This document shows positions 1 through 5,599 of a DNA stretch of 5,599 bases, in pieces. The notes beneath the pieces are model-generated. The model did no database searches, was not told where the DNA came from, and worked only from the letters and a program-made list of their open reading frames with translations. Location: positions 1 through 5,599 of the forward strand of contig JAATFE010000232.1 in NCBI GenBank assembly GCA_015655365.1. Direction: 5' to 3'. A program made the translations under genes and the position numbers. The stretch is from Terriglobales bacterium (GTDB lineage Bacteria > Acidobacteriota > Terriglobia > Terriglobales > Acidobacteriaceae). Numbering within the stretch: position 1 is the first letter of the stretch; the number at the start of each line of letters is the position of its first letter.

Positions 1-852
1 ATTGGAGTTGTGGCGGTCGCCGGTCATGCCGTCGGCCACCACGGCGGAGAGCATGCTTTCGAGCGCCGCCAGGATGGCCACGGTAAAGGCCGAGGGGATC
101 AAGGGCAGAAAGTGCTCGGAATGGAAATCGGGCCACGCAAAGGGCGGCAGACCGCGGGGAATGCCGCCGAATTTGCTGCCGATGGTTTCGACCGGAAGAT
201 GAAACAACATGCTGGCCGCGGTGCAGAACAACAACGCCACGATGGAGGCCGGAACCCGCCTGGTGATGCGCGGCAGAAGCAGCAGAATGGCCAGCGTGCC
301 AAGACCAAGGCCAAGCGCCGCCGGATTGAAGCTGGCGGAGCGCTCGGCCAGCAACTTCATGCGGGGCAGAAACTCGCTGGGGACGGGGCCGGTTTTGAGG
401 CCGAAGAAGTCCTTGACCTGGGTGGATGCGATGAGGATGGCGATGCCGTTGGTGAAGCCGATGACCACCATGCGGGGAATGAAGCGGACGGCCGCGCCCA
501 GGCCCGTGAGCCCCATCAGGAGCAGCAGGACGCCGGCCATCAAGGTGACCATGGCGAGGCCGCTCATGCCGAAGCGGGCAACAATGCCGGCCACGATCAC
601 CACAAAGGCGCCGGTGGGCCCGCCAATCTGGGTGCGCGAGCCGCCCAGCGCGGAGATCAGGAAGCCGGCGACCACCGCTGTATAGATGCCGGCCTGCGGC
701 GTCACTCCCGAGGCGATGCCGAAGGCCATGGCCAGCGGCAAAGCAACCAGCCCCACCGTGATCCCGGCCAGCAGGTCGGCCATGAACATCTGGGCCGTGT
801 AGGTCTTGAGCGCCTGGATGGATTTGGGGATATTCGGGTTGCTAATCGACAT
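1..852 (-). CDS. SulP-family anion transporter, N-terminal part (cut by window edge)
   Basis: This is an inner-membrane secondary transporter of the SulP (SLC26-like) family, whose members move sulfate, bicarbonate or C4-dicarboxylates with H+ or Na+. The visible 284 residues are strongly hydrophobic with many membrane segments. They carry the family's N-terminal signature at about residues 36-82 (VALPLAMAFG, then TPQAGIYTA, then GSRTQIGGPTGAF). Near the edge lies the conserved block ESMLSAVVADGMTGDRHNSN (265-284), which is close to that of the DauA/YchM branch. The rest of the transport domain and the usual cytoplasmic STAS domain would lie beyond the left edge, so their presence is unknown. 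The ATG at 852 is preceded by AAGGG (859-863) with a 6-base spacer, which supports this start. Family membership is secure, but the substrate cannot be read from the sequence; sulfate, bicarbonate and dicarboxylate are all possible. A 366-base gap separates it from the GNAT gene upstream, so it probably has its own promoter. Confidence 0.93.
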   Translation of the reverse strand, partial: MSISNPNIPKSIQALKTYTAQMFMADLLAGITVGLVALPLAMAFGIASGVTPQAGIYTAVVAGFLISALGGSRTQIGGPTGAFVVIVAGIVARFGMSGLAMVTLMAGVLLLLMGLTGLGAAVRFIPRMVVIGFTNGIAILIASTQVKDFFGLKTGPVPSEFLPRMKLLAERSASFNPAALGLGLGTLAILLLLPRITRRVPASIVALLFCTAASMLFHLPVETIGSKFGGIPRGLPPFAWPDFHSEHFLPLIPSAFTVAILAALESMLSAVVADGMTGDRHNSN

Positions 853-858
853 TTATTT

Positions 859-863
859 CCCTT
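859..863 (-). promoter_or_regulatory. Shine-Dalgarno of the SulP gene
   Basis: On the minus strand AAGGG lies 6 bases before the ATG at 852. It is the best ribosome-binding match near this start and fixes the N-terminus as MSISNPNIPK. Confidence 0.6.
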
Positions 864-972
864 CGTGTTGCGTAGAACGATAAGTGTGAATGGCCGAACT
901 AATTGAAACGTCGTGCGATTCCGCCTGACATGACGGTTTTGGATGCTGCCGATGAACAAGGCCGATTGGAGG

Positions 973-1021
973 TTTCCCACCCTTGGCGCAAAAACAAAAA
1001 CGCGCCAAGAATGGGGCACCC
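973..1021. repeat. Palindromic intergenic element, copy A
   Basis: An 8-bp perfect inverted repeat, CTTGGCGC (982-989) and GCGCCAAG (1002-1009), encloses a 12-base A-rich loop. After a 2x2 mismatch the stem continues with CCCA (976-979) pairing TGGG (1012-1015). The left flank is TTTCCCA (973-979) and the right flank is TGGGGCACCC (1012-1021). The same two flanks bracket the second element at 1125-1159, which has a different stem. Read on the minus strand it is GGGTGCCCCA, stem, TGGGAAA. I recall similar GGGTGCCCCA-bearing intergenic repeats in Acidobacteriota, but that is unverified memory. The function is unknown; no poly-U tract follows the stem on either strand, so it is not a standard terminator. 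Confidence 0.65.
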
Positions 1022-1120
1022 GATTTCTGTGCTGCTTCAAGCACGGGACTCATCGGCGCCACAACTCGCCGCGGTTATTCGAGCCAAGTCTTTGACCGGA
1101 TGATTTTGCGCGTTGAGTTC

Positions 1121-1159
1121 GTGCTTTCCCAGGTCCCAGAATCGGGACCTGGGGCACCC
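1121..1159. repeat. Palindromic intergenic element, copy B
   Basis: A perfect 10-bp inverted repeat, CCCAGGTCCC (1128-1137) and GGGACCTGGG (1144-1153), has a 6-base loop. Past a 3-base T bulge (1125-1127), GTGC (1121-1124) can pair with GCAC (1154-1157). The core TTTCCCA (1125-1131) and the right flank TGGGGCACCC (1150-1159) are identical to those of copy A, while the stem centre differs, so the two look like members of one repeat family. It sits 59 bases downstream of the GNAT stop codon and could act as a transcript 3' end structure for that gene, but there is no U-tract. Confidence 0.65.
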
Positions 1160-1218
1160 AGCGTGGTGCCGCTTCATGCGGTCAGAGGCTTGGCCAGAAC
1201 GACAGGTTCGTGGGGCGG

Positions 1219-1686
1219 CTAACTCGCTTCGCCGGACTCCAGGGGCTTTTCGTAGGCCAATGCGTCCCGGCCCCATGGATAATAGTTCTCTTCCCGGCCC
1301 TCGTACAGATAGCCTTGCGCCTGGTAGACGCGGATCGCTCCCGCATTTTCCGCATCCACGTGAAGCCGGATTGTTTGAGCGCCCATGGCGCGTGCCGAAG
1401 CTTCAATACGGCGCATGAGTTCCGCGCCGATTCCCTGGCCGCGATGGCCGGGCATCACTTCGATGGTTTGAATGTAGGCCATTGGCTGACCGGGTTCTCG
1501 CGTACGCTCGACGATGGCAAAACCTGCCAGCCAACCGTTCTCCTCCGCGACCCAGGTGGCCGCATCGAGGCTCAACACCAGATGGCGCATATACCCGCGG
1601 CCAAAGCGAAAGGGAGGCTGGAAACACACCTCCTCGATCGCGTAGAGCTGGTCAAAGTCCTCGGGCGCATAAGGGCGGTAACGCAC
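1219..1686 (-). CDS. GNAT-family N-acetyltransferase, RimI-like
   Basis: This 155-residue protein transfers an acetyl group from acetyl-CoA to an amine. The N-terminus (RYRPYAPEDFDQLYAIEEVCF) has the usual GNAT alpha1-alpha2 opening. Motif A, the acetyl-CoA pyrophosphate-binding loop, is IEVMPGHRGQGIGAELM (75-91) with R82-G83-Q84-G85-I86-G87. Motif B follows as LHVDAENAGAIRVYQAQGY (108-126) with Tyr121 at the usual general-acid position. The overall pattern resembles RimI, the acetylase of ribosomal protein S18, but many cytoplasmic GNATs of unknown substrate look alike, so I give no symbol. The start is GTG at 1686: an in-frame stop lies three codons upstream and the next in-frame Met is residue 33, which would remove the first helix. 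No good Shine-Dalgarno precedes it. It follows the phosphofructokinase gene by 84 bases on the same strand and may depend on read-through from it. Confidence 0.88.
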   Translation of the reverse strand: MRYRPYAPEDFDQLYAIEEVCFQPPFRFGRGYMRHLVLSLDAATWVAEENGWLAGFAIVERTREPGQPMAYIQTIEVMPGHRGQGIGAELMRRIEASARAMGAQTIRLHVDAENAGAIRVYQAQGYLYEGREENYYPWGRDALAYEKPLESGEAS

Positions 1687-1711
1687 AGCCCGACTTTAAC
1701 CCATGTTTCAA

Positions 1712-1749
1712 GCGAAAAGCCACCCCCCCGAACCGGGAATGGCTTTCGC
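1712..1749 (-). terminator. Hairpin between the phosphofructokinase and GNAT genes, possible terminator or attenuator
   Basis: GCGAAAAGCCA (1712-1722) pairs with TGGCTTTCGC (1740-1749) with a single bulged A, giving a 10-bp stem. The loop contains a run of seven C. It starts 21 bases after the phosphofructokinase stop codon and ends 25 bases before the GNAT start. On the minus strand the 3' arm has TTTT inside it, but no poly-U tail follows, so termination would be incomplete at best. It may instead be an RNA-processing or stability element. Confidence 0.35.
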
Positions 1750-1770
1750 GTGCCGCTGAGGATGGAGAAA

Positions 1771-2808
1771 CTAGACCTTCGCTTCCAGGTCCGCAATCAC
1801 ATCGAAGAAACGCTGATCGAGGCGGCGGTTGGTGGCGATAGCTTCCTTGATGGTGATGTCGGTAACGTCCAGGCCCTTGAGGACCGCGATCCGTCCCCAC
1901 TTCTGGTCGTGGACCATGTCGATGGCGTGGAGGCCGTAACGCTGGCCGAGCAGGCGGTCGAAGGCCGTGGGAACGCCGCCGCGCTGGGTGTGGCCCAGGT
2001 TGACGGAGCGGGTCTCAAAGCCGGTCTTCTTCTCGATAAGGTCGGCGAGCGCTTCGCCGATGCCGGAGAGACGGGCATGGCCGAAGGAATCGAGCTGAGC
2101 GTTCTCATTGACGACCTGGCCGCCCTCGGGCAGATGGCAGCCCTCGGCCACCACGACGATGCCGTAGTGCTTGCCGTGGTCGTAGTTGTACTTGAGCAGA
2201 GCCGAGACGTGGTCGATGTCGATTTCTTTTTCGGGAACCAGGACGACGTCGGCTCCGCCAGCCACGCCGGAAGCGTAGGCGATCCAGCCGGCGTCGCGGC
2301 CCATGACTTCGATCACGATGACGCGGTTGTGGGAGTCGGCGGTGGTGCGGATGCGGTCAACGGCCTCGGTGGCGATGGAGACAGCGGTATCGAAGCCGAA
2401 GGTCTGGTCGGTGCCGTTGATGTCGTTGTCGATGGTCTTGGGAACGCCCACGCTGGGGACGCCGTTTTCGCTGAGGAAGAGGGTCACGGACTGGGTGTCG
2501 TCGCCGCCCAGGGCGATGAGCGCGTCGATCTTGTTGGCCTTGAGGACTTCCTGAACCTTCTCGATGCCGCCGGGGATTTTTTTGACGTTGGTGCGGGAAG
2601 AGTGGAGGATGGTGCCGCCCGTCAACTGGATGCCGTCGATGCTCTCCAGGGTGAGGGGGATGAAGTTGTTGTCCAGCACGCCGCGCCAGCCGTTGAGAAA
2701 GCCGAAGAACTCATCGCCATACTGGTTAATGCCCTTCTTGACAGCCGCGTAGATCACCGCATTCAGTCCGGGGCAATCGCCGCCGCCGGTCAACAAAGCA
2801 ACTCGCAT
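1771..2808 (-). CDS. 6-phosphofructokinase, probably pyrophosphate-dependent
   Basis: This cytoplasmic glycolytic enzyme phosphorylates fructose 6-phosphate to fructose 1,6-bisphosphate. The 345 residues match the PfkA superfamily and are slightly longer than E. coli PfkA (320). Visible blocks are LLTGGGDCPGLNAVI (5-19), GGDDT (101-105), PKTIDND (123-129, catalytic Asp127), SHNRVIVIEVMGRDAGW (159-175, Arg162, Met169-Gly170-Arg171), VVAEG (219-223, Glu222) and LGHTQRGG (271-278). The phosphoryl-donor site carries Asp104 and Lys124, where ATP-dependent PfkA has Gly at both. In the family this pair marks pyrophosphate-dependent enzymes, which are also usually reversible and not allosteric; the donor assignment here is inferred from those residues. 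The ATG at 2808 is chosen because AGGAG lies 8 bases upstream and the protein then starts at the conserved first beta strand. The 51 extra in-frame codons further upstream do not resemble the family. Confidence 0.96.
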   Translation of the reverse strand: MRVALLTGGGDCPGLNAVIYAAVKKGINQYGDEFFGFLNGWRGVLDNNFIPLTLESIDGIQLTGGTILHSSRTNVKKIPGGIEKVQEVLKANKIDALIALGGDDTQSVTLFLSENGVPSVGVPKTIDNDINGTDQTFGFDTAVSIATEAVDRIRTTADSHNRVIVIEVMGRDAGWIAYASGVAGGADVVLVPEKEIDIDHVSALLKYNYDHGKHYGIVVVAEGCHLPEGGQVVNENAQLDSFGHARLSGIGEALADLIEKKTGFETRSVNLGHTQRGGVPTAFDRLLGQRYGLHAIDMVHDQKWGRIAVLKGLDVTDITIKEAIATNRRLDQRFFDVIADLEAKV

Positions 2809-2816
2809 CGTAAATT

Positions 2817-2821
2817 CTCCT
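2817..2821 (-). promoter_or_regulatory. Shine-Dalgarno of the phosphofructokinase gene
   Basis: AGGAG (within GAGGAGAA on the minus strand) lies 8 bases before the ATG at 2808. It decides that start against an in-frame ATG at 2961. Confidence 0.85.
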
Positions 2822-2839
2822 CGTCGAAATTTGCGCGGC

Positions 2840-2918
2840 CGCCTTGGCCGGGCTTGGGAGTATCTCCCTGGAACGGTACGCCTTAGCCGAGCTATTTCCC
2901 GGTCTCGACGCCTTAACC
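2840..2918. promoter_or_regulatory. Three CGCCTTRRCC words upstream of the phosphofructokinase gene
   Basis: CGCCTTGGCC (2840-2849), CGCCTTAGCC (2879-2888) and CGCCTTAACC (2909-2918) lie in the same orientation in the divergent intergenic region. The last two are 30 bases apart, near three helical turns, and both are preceded by A. The first overlaps a small stem, CGGCC (2836-2840) with GGCCG (2846-2850), and a second hairpin, GGGAG (2856-2860) with CTCCC (2864-2868), lies between copies one and two. The arrangement could be a direct-repeat operator, but no regulator is encoded nearby and chance similarity in GC-rich DNA is possible. I see no clear -35/-10 pair for either flanking gene. Confidence 0.3.
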
Positions 2919-3029
2919 AGTGTACTCCGCTCCTGTAAAGCGAAATCGTGACAACGCGCACGCCGCCGGAGATGGATCGCGGCTCAATTCTTTGTTGGGT
3001 TTAGCGCGGCGAGATGATTGAATAGGGTT

Positions 3030-3686
3030 ATGCCCGGAACCGGAGCCTTGTTATTGCTGGCGTTTGCCAGCCTGGTCGTGGTCGTGCTGCTGGTGTTGTT
3101 GCAGTTGACGCGGCTGGGATTCCTTATCCGCACGACGATTCCCGACCGGCCGCGACGCCGCATGTTTATTGCCTCGGTCTCATTTGTGCTGACTTTTGCC
3201 GGAGTGCGGTTCCTGGTAGGCCTGATCATGAGCAACGTGGGCCCGTTCGAGTGGGTCATGGTGCGCGGGCTGCACATTCACCACCTGGTTTGGGGCATCC
3301 TGATTTTGCTGCTGGTGGGTTACGGCTGGCTGCTGGACCTGGGACGGTCGCACTCGCCGCTCTCGATCTTCTTCAGCCGGCTGATGGCGGTGAGCTATGG
3401 CGTGGGCGCGGCGCTCACTCTGGACGAGTTTGCGCTATGGCTCAACCTGGAGCCGAATATCTATTGGGCGCGCGCCGGGCGGCTCAGCGTGGATGCTGTG
3501 ATTCTGTTTGGGGCCCTGTTGGGCGTGGGCGCCTGGGGCGCGCCCTTCTTCCGCGCATTGCAGCGGATGTGGGGAAAGCGCGCCCTTTTCGGCAAGGGTT
3601 TGAACCGGCTCGGCTCGCCTATTCGCCGCGCGCGGTTGCTTCGTCAGCGTAAAGTTCGTCGATTGCCGCCGCGTATCGTGCCGTAA
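3030..3686 (+). CDS. Conserved multi-pass membrane protein with HIHH motif, function unknown
   Basis: I do not recognise a named family. The 218-residue product has about five predicted membrane segments: roughly 5-26, 45-67, 85-103, 111-138 and 153-175. Between segments two and three lies LHIHHLVWG (81-89), with His82, His84 and His85 at a membrane face. Later come GVGAALTLDEFALWLNLEPNIYW (124-146) and RLSVDAV (151-157). I recall unnamed actinobacterial and acidobacterial membrane proteins with the same HHxxxG plus TLDE...YW pattern, which suggests a real conserved family. The histidines and acidic residues could bind a metal, but that is a guess. The C-terminal 36 residues are very basic and probably cytoplasmic. 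The last 22 codons overlap the end of the fatty-acid CoA ligase gene on the other strand. The start is uncertain: ATG at 3030 has AGGG only 2 bases away, and an in-frame TTG at 3018 preceded by GGCGAG would add four residues. Confidence 0.78.
   Translation: MPGTGALLLLAFASLVVVVLLVLLQLTRLGFLIRTTIPDRPRRRMFIASVSFVLTFAGVRFLVGLIMSNVGPFEWVMVRGLHIHHLVWGILILLLVGYGWLLDLGRSHSPLSIFFSRLMAVSYGVGAALTLDEFALWLNLEPNIYWARAGRLSVDAVILFGALLGVGAWGAPFFRALQRMWGKRALFGKGLNRLGSPIRRARLLRQRKVRRLPPRIVP
3619..3686. other. 68-base tail-to-tail gene overlap
   Basis: The plus-strand membrane-protein gene runs to its stop at 3686, inside the minus-strand ligase gene, which ends at 3619. The overlap encodes the last 22 residues of the basic tail of one protein and the last 22 residues (ARYAAAIDELYADEATARGE region) of the other. 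No intrinsic terminator can be placed between the two genes, so their transcripts should overlap. Confidence 0.75.
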
Positions 3687-5424
3687 TGACGCGGCGCATC
3701 AGCTTCATGGAGGGCGTCAGTTCCCCAGTTTCGATGGACCACTCGTCGGGCACCAGGCGGAAGCGCTTCATGGTTTCGAAGTTGGCCAGACTGGAATTGG
3801 CCTCGCGCACAATCTCCCCGTAAAGCGCATTGACCCGGCTGTTGGCGATGAGCCCGGCATGGGATTCGGCTTCGATCCCGTGCTGGCTGGCCCAGGACTC
3901 GAGGGCTGCGAAGTTGGGCGAGATCAAGACCGACACGAACTTGTGCTTGTCGCCAACCAGGGCCGCCTGCGCCACCAGCAAGCTGATTTTGAGCTTGTTT
4001 TCGATGGGACAGGGCGCGACGAGCTTGCCGCCGGAGGTCTTGAGCAACTCCTTCTTCCGGTCGGTGATGATGAGGAACCCGTCTGCGTCGAGATGGGCGA
4101 TGTCTCCGGTGTGGAACCAGCCATCCTTGTCAAAGCACTCGGCGTTGGCCTGGGGCTTTTCCCAGTAACCGGAAAAGACCGACGGACCGCGGACCAGCAG
4201 CTCGAAGTCTTCGGCCAGCTTGGTTTCGACGTTGGGCAACAGCGGCCCCACGGTGCCGATGCGGTGGCGAACGGGGGAGTTCAAGGCGATCAGAGGCGAG
4301 GTCTCGGTCATGCCGTAGCCCTCGAAGAGGGCGATTCCGACCGAGGCAAACCAGTTGGCGGTGTCGATGCCCAACGGCGCGCCGCCGGAGACGAAGACCC
4401 GGACCCGGCCACCGAAGGCCTCGTGGACCTTGGAATAGGCCAGCTTGTCGGCCAGCTTCCACAGAAAAGAAGAGGGGCGGCGGCCATCGTAGACCTCGTC
4501 GCGATGCGCTGCGCCGACCTTGACCGCCCAGGCGAGAACCCGCTTCTTGAACGGCGAAAGCGATGCCTGGCGTTCGACTTCCTGGTGGATCTTTTCGAAA
4601 ACGCGAGGCACGCCCACAAAAACGGTGGGCTGAATCTGGCGCATGGCTTCGGGAAGTTTGTCGAACTTGGAGCAATAGGCGATCTGCACGCCGTAGGTGT
4701 ACATGACGTAGTCGAGAGCGCGCGCCGTCACATGGGAGAGGGGCAGGAAGGAAATGAGGGCATCGCTGGAGTCGAGGACGAAGCCCGCCGCCGCGACGTT
4801 CTGGTTGGACGCGATGTTGCCGTGGGTCAGCGCGACGCCTTTGGGTTCGCCGGTGGTTCCCGAAGTGTAGATGAGCGTGGCCAGGTCCGAGGGCTTGATG
4901 GTGCGGACCAGGGCATCGAAGACCGGGTCGTGCTCGCTGCCGCGGGCATCTGCGCCGACCATGGTGGAACTGAAGGCGATGGCCCCTTCGGGCGGCGCAT
5001 CCGAATCCATGATCAGAATGCGTTCGAGGAGCGTTTTGTCGCGGACGGCGTTGAGCTTGTCGAACTGCTGACGATTGGAAACCACGGCAATGCGACAGCC
5101 GGCGTCGCGCAAGAGCGCGGCGATCTGGTCGCCTGTCAAGGTGGGATAGATGGGCACGTCCGCGGCGCCGATGGCCAGGGTCGCAAAGTCGGTGACGGCC
5201 CACTCCCAGCGGTTTTCGCTGATCAGAGCGATGCGGTCGCCTTTTTGCACGCCCCAGGCCAGAAAAGACTCGGCGAGCGCCCGGCCCCGTTGATAGATCT
5301 GGTCCGAGGAAATGGGTTGCCATTGACCAGACTCGTCCAGCCACAAAATGGCGCGCGGGTTGGCTGCCGCGGAAACACGGCGAAACAAGTCATTGATAGT
5401 AGAAATCGGAGCGATAGGTGTCAT
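3619..5424 (-). CDS. Long-chain fatty-acid--CoA ligase (AMP-forming)
   Basis: This enzyme activates long-chain fatty acids with ATP and CoA through an acyl-adenylate, feeding beta-oxidation or lipid synthesis. It is a complete 601-residue member of the ANL adenylating superfamily, the usual length for the FadD15/FAA-like bacterial branch. Motifs in order are the P-loop YTSGTTGEPKG (186-196), FLPLSHVTARALDYV (226-240), YGMTETSP (370-377), WFHTGD (436-441), ITDRKKELLKTSGGK (453-467) and, in the C-terminal domain, GELTPSMKLMRR (567-578), where Lys574 is the expected catalytic lysine. All core residues are present, so it should be active. After GGKLVAP it has Cys472, where Gln or Glu is common in relatives. 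No membrane segment or signal peptide is evident. The ATG at 5424 fits the family N-terminus but has no clear Shine-Dalgarno. Its last 68 bases overlap the convergent membrane-protein gene. The exact chain-length preference cannot be read from sequence. Confidence 0.95.
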   Translation of the reverse strand: MTPIAPISTINDLFRRVSAAANPRAILWLDESGQWQPISSDQIYQRGRALAESFLAWGVQKGDRIALISENRWEWAVTDFATLAIGAADVPIYPTLTGDQIAALLRDAGCRIAVVSNRQQFDKLNAVRDKTLLERILIMDSDAPPEGAIAFSSTMVGADARGSEHDPVFDALVRTIKPSDLATLIYTSGTTGEPKGVALTHGNIASNQNVAAAGFVLDSSDALISFLPLSHVTARALDYVMYTYGVQIAYCSKFDKLPEAMRQIQPTVFVGVPRVFEKIHQEVERQASLSPFKKRVLAWAVKVGAAHRDEVYDGRRPSSFLWKLADKLAYSKVHEAFGGRVRVFVSGGAPLGIDTANWFASVGIALFEGYGMTETSPLIALNSPVRHRIGTVGPLLPNVETKLAEDFELLVRGPSVFSGYWEKPQANAECFDKDGWFHTGDIAHLDADGFLIITDRKKELLKTSGGKLVAPCPIENKLKISLLVAQAALVGDKHKFVSVLISPNFAALESWASQHGIEAESHAGLIANSRVNALYGEIVREANSSLANFETMKRFRLVPDEWSIETGELTPSMKLMRRVITARYAAAIDELYADEATARGE

Positions 5425-5549
5425 TTTGGTTTTGATTGGGGTCGGGGATGAGCTTTTTTAAACCGCGGCCAGTCGAGAGTGTATCAGCGCGGAGTGCGTT
5501 CGGCGAAAAATCATGTGTACAGATTCAAGGCAAACGTCTGGAAAAAGCT

Positions 5550-5579
5550 AGTAAATTCGCAGGAATAGGGGAAGTTCAA
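5550..5579 (-). promoter_or_regulatory. Candidate promoter of the fatty-acid CoA ligase gene
   Basis: On the minus strand TTGAAC (5574-5579) and TTTACT (5550-5555) resemble a sigma70 -35/-10 pair with an 18-base spacer; each matches four to five of six consensus bases. It would give a leader of about 120 bases before the ATG at 5424. Other weak -10-like words, such as TACACT nearer the gene, are also possible. Confidence 0.3.
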
Positions 5580-5599
5580 GTTTTTTGCGGCGGGCTGGC

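Larger units (their letters stand above)
853..1218. other. 366-base intergenic region without a credible gene
   Basis: This gap lies between the start of the SulP gene and the end of the GNAT gene, both on the minus strand. Short reading frames of 66-112 codons cross it on both strands, but none resembles a protein family or has a good start context, and they conflict with one another. What it does hold is two related palindromic elements (973-1021 and 1121-1159) and a small hairpin with 5-bp arms (1029-1033 and 1040-1044, GTGCT/AGCAC). The SulP promoter must lie here unless the gene is read through from upstream, but I see no convincing -35/-10 pair. Confidence 0.7.

Noticed and set aside
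10..906. Plus-strand reading frame of 298 codons opposite the SulP transporter
   Set aside because: It is rich in Gly, His, Gln and Asp with no recognisable domain, and lies opposite a clear transporter.
982..1009. Inverted repeats as CRISPR or attachment sites
   Set aside because: Only two elements exist, with unequal length and unrelated centres; there are no regular spacers, cas genes, integrase or tRNA.
1121..1159. Strong hairpin as a classical rho-independent terminator
   Set aside because: No poly-U run follows on either strand, and its ends match the second element at 973-1021, which fits a repeat family better.
1210..2886. Plus-strand reading frame of 558 codons opposite the GNAT and phosphofructokinase genes
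   Set aside because: It spans two well-recognised minus-strand genes, has a repetitive Val/Asp/Gly/Ala composition typical of the antisense of GC-rich genes, and matches no family.
2809..2961. N-terminal extension of the phosphofructokinase from an ATG at 2961
   Set aside because: The extra 51 residues are Arg-rich and unlike the family, while AGGAG sits 8 bases before the internal ATG at 2808.
3859..5451. Plus-strand reading frame of 530 codons opposite the fatty-acid CoA ligase
   Set aside because: It is antisense to a gene with all catalytic motifs intact; its composition is that of a GC-biased shadow frame.

Overview
The window is GC-rich chromosomal DNA from a free-living bacterium, with tightly packed genes and no phage, IS or plasmid genes. 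Four genes lie on the minus strand and one on the plus strand. The paired TGGGGCACCC palindromic elements at about 970-1160, the high GC and the gene types resemble what I recall of Acidobacteriota (Terriglobia/Koribacter-like) genomes. That assignment is from memory and is tentative.

Layout, left to right: (1) 1-852, minus: the N-terminal 284 residues of a SulP-family anion transporter, with its C-terminal part, probably including a STAS domain, beyond the left edge. (2) 853-1218: a 366-base gap without a credible gene, holding two related palindromic elements and a minor hairpin. (3) 1219-1686, minus: a RimI-like GNAT N-acetyltransferase with a GTG start. (4) 1771-2808, minus: a 345-residue 6-phosphofructokinase whose active site carries the residues of the pyrophosphate-dependent type (Asp104 and Lys124 in E. 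coli numbering), preceded by a strong Shine-Dalgarno. (5) About 2809-3029: a divergent intergenic region with three copies of a CGCCTTRRCC word. (6) 3030-3686, plus: an unnamed multi-pass membrane protein with a HIHH motif. (7) 3619-5424, minus: a complete long-chain fatty-acid CoA ligase whose 3' end overlaps the membrane-protein gene by 68 bases, tail to tail. (8) 5425-5599: the upstream leader of the ligase gene, with one weak promoter candidate.

Functionally this is mainly core metabolism: glycolysis at the fructose-6-phosphate step, fatty-acid activation, anion uptake and protein or small-molecule acetylation. The phosphofructokinase and GNAT genes are co-directional with an 84-base gap and could be co-transcribed. 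Nothing links the other genes into one pathway. I did not find a new defence, mobile or biosynthetic system. The points most worth a second look are the pair of palindromic repeats, the pyrophosphate-type phosphofructokinase signature, the overlapping gene ends and the uncharacterised membrane protein.
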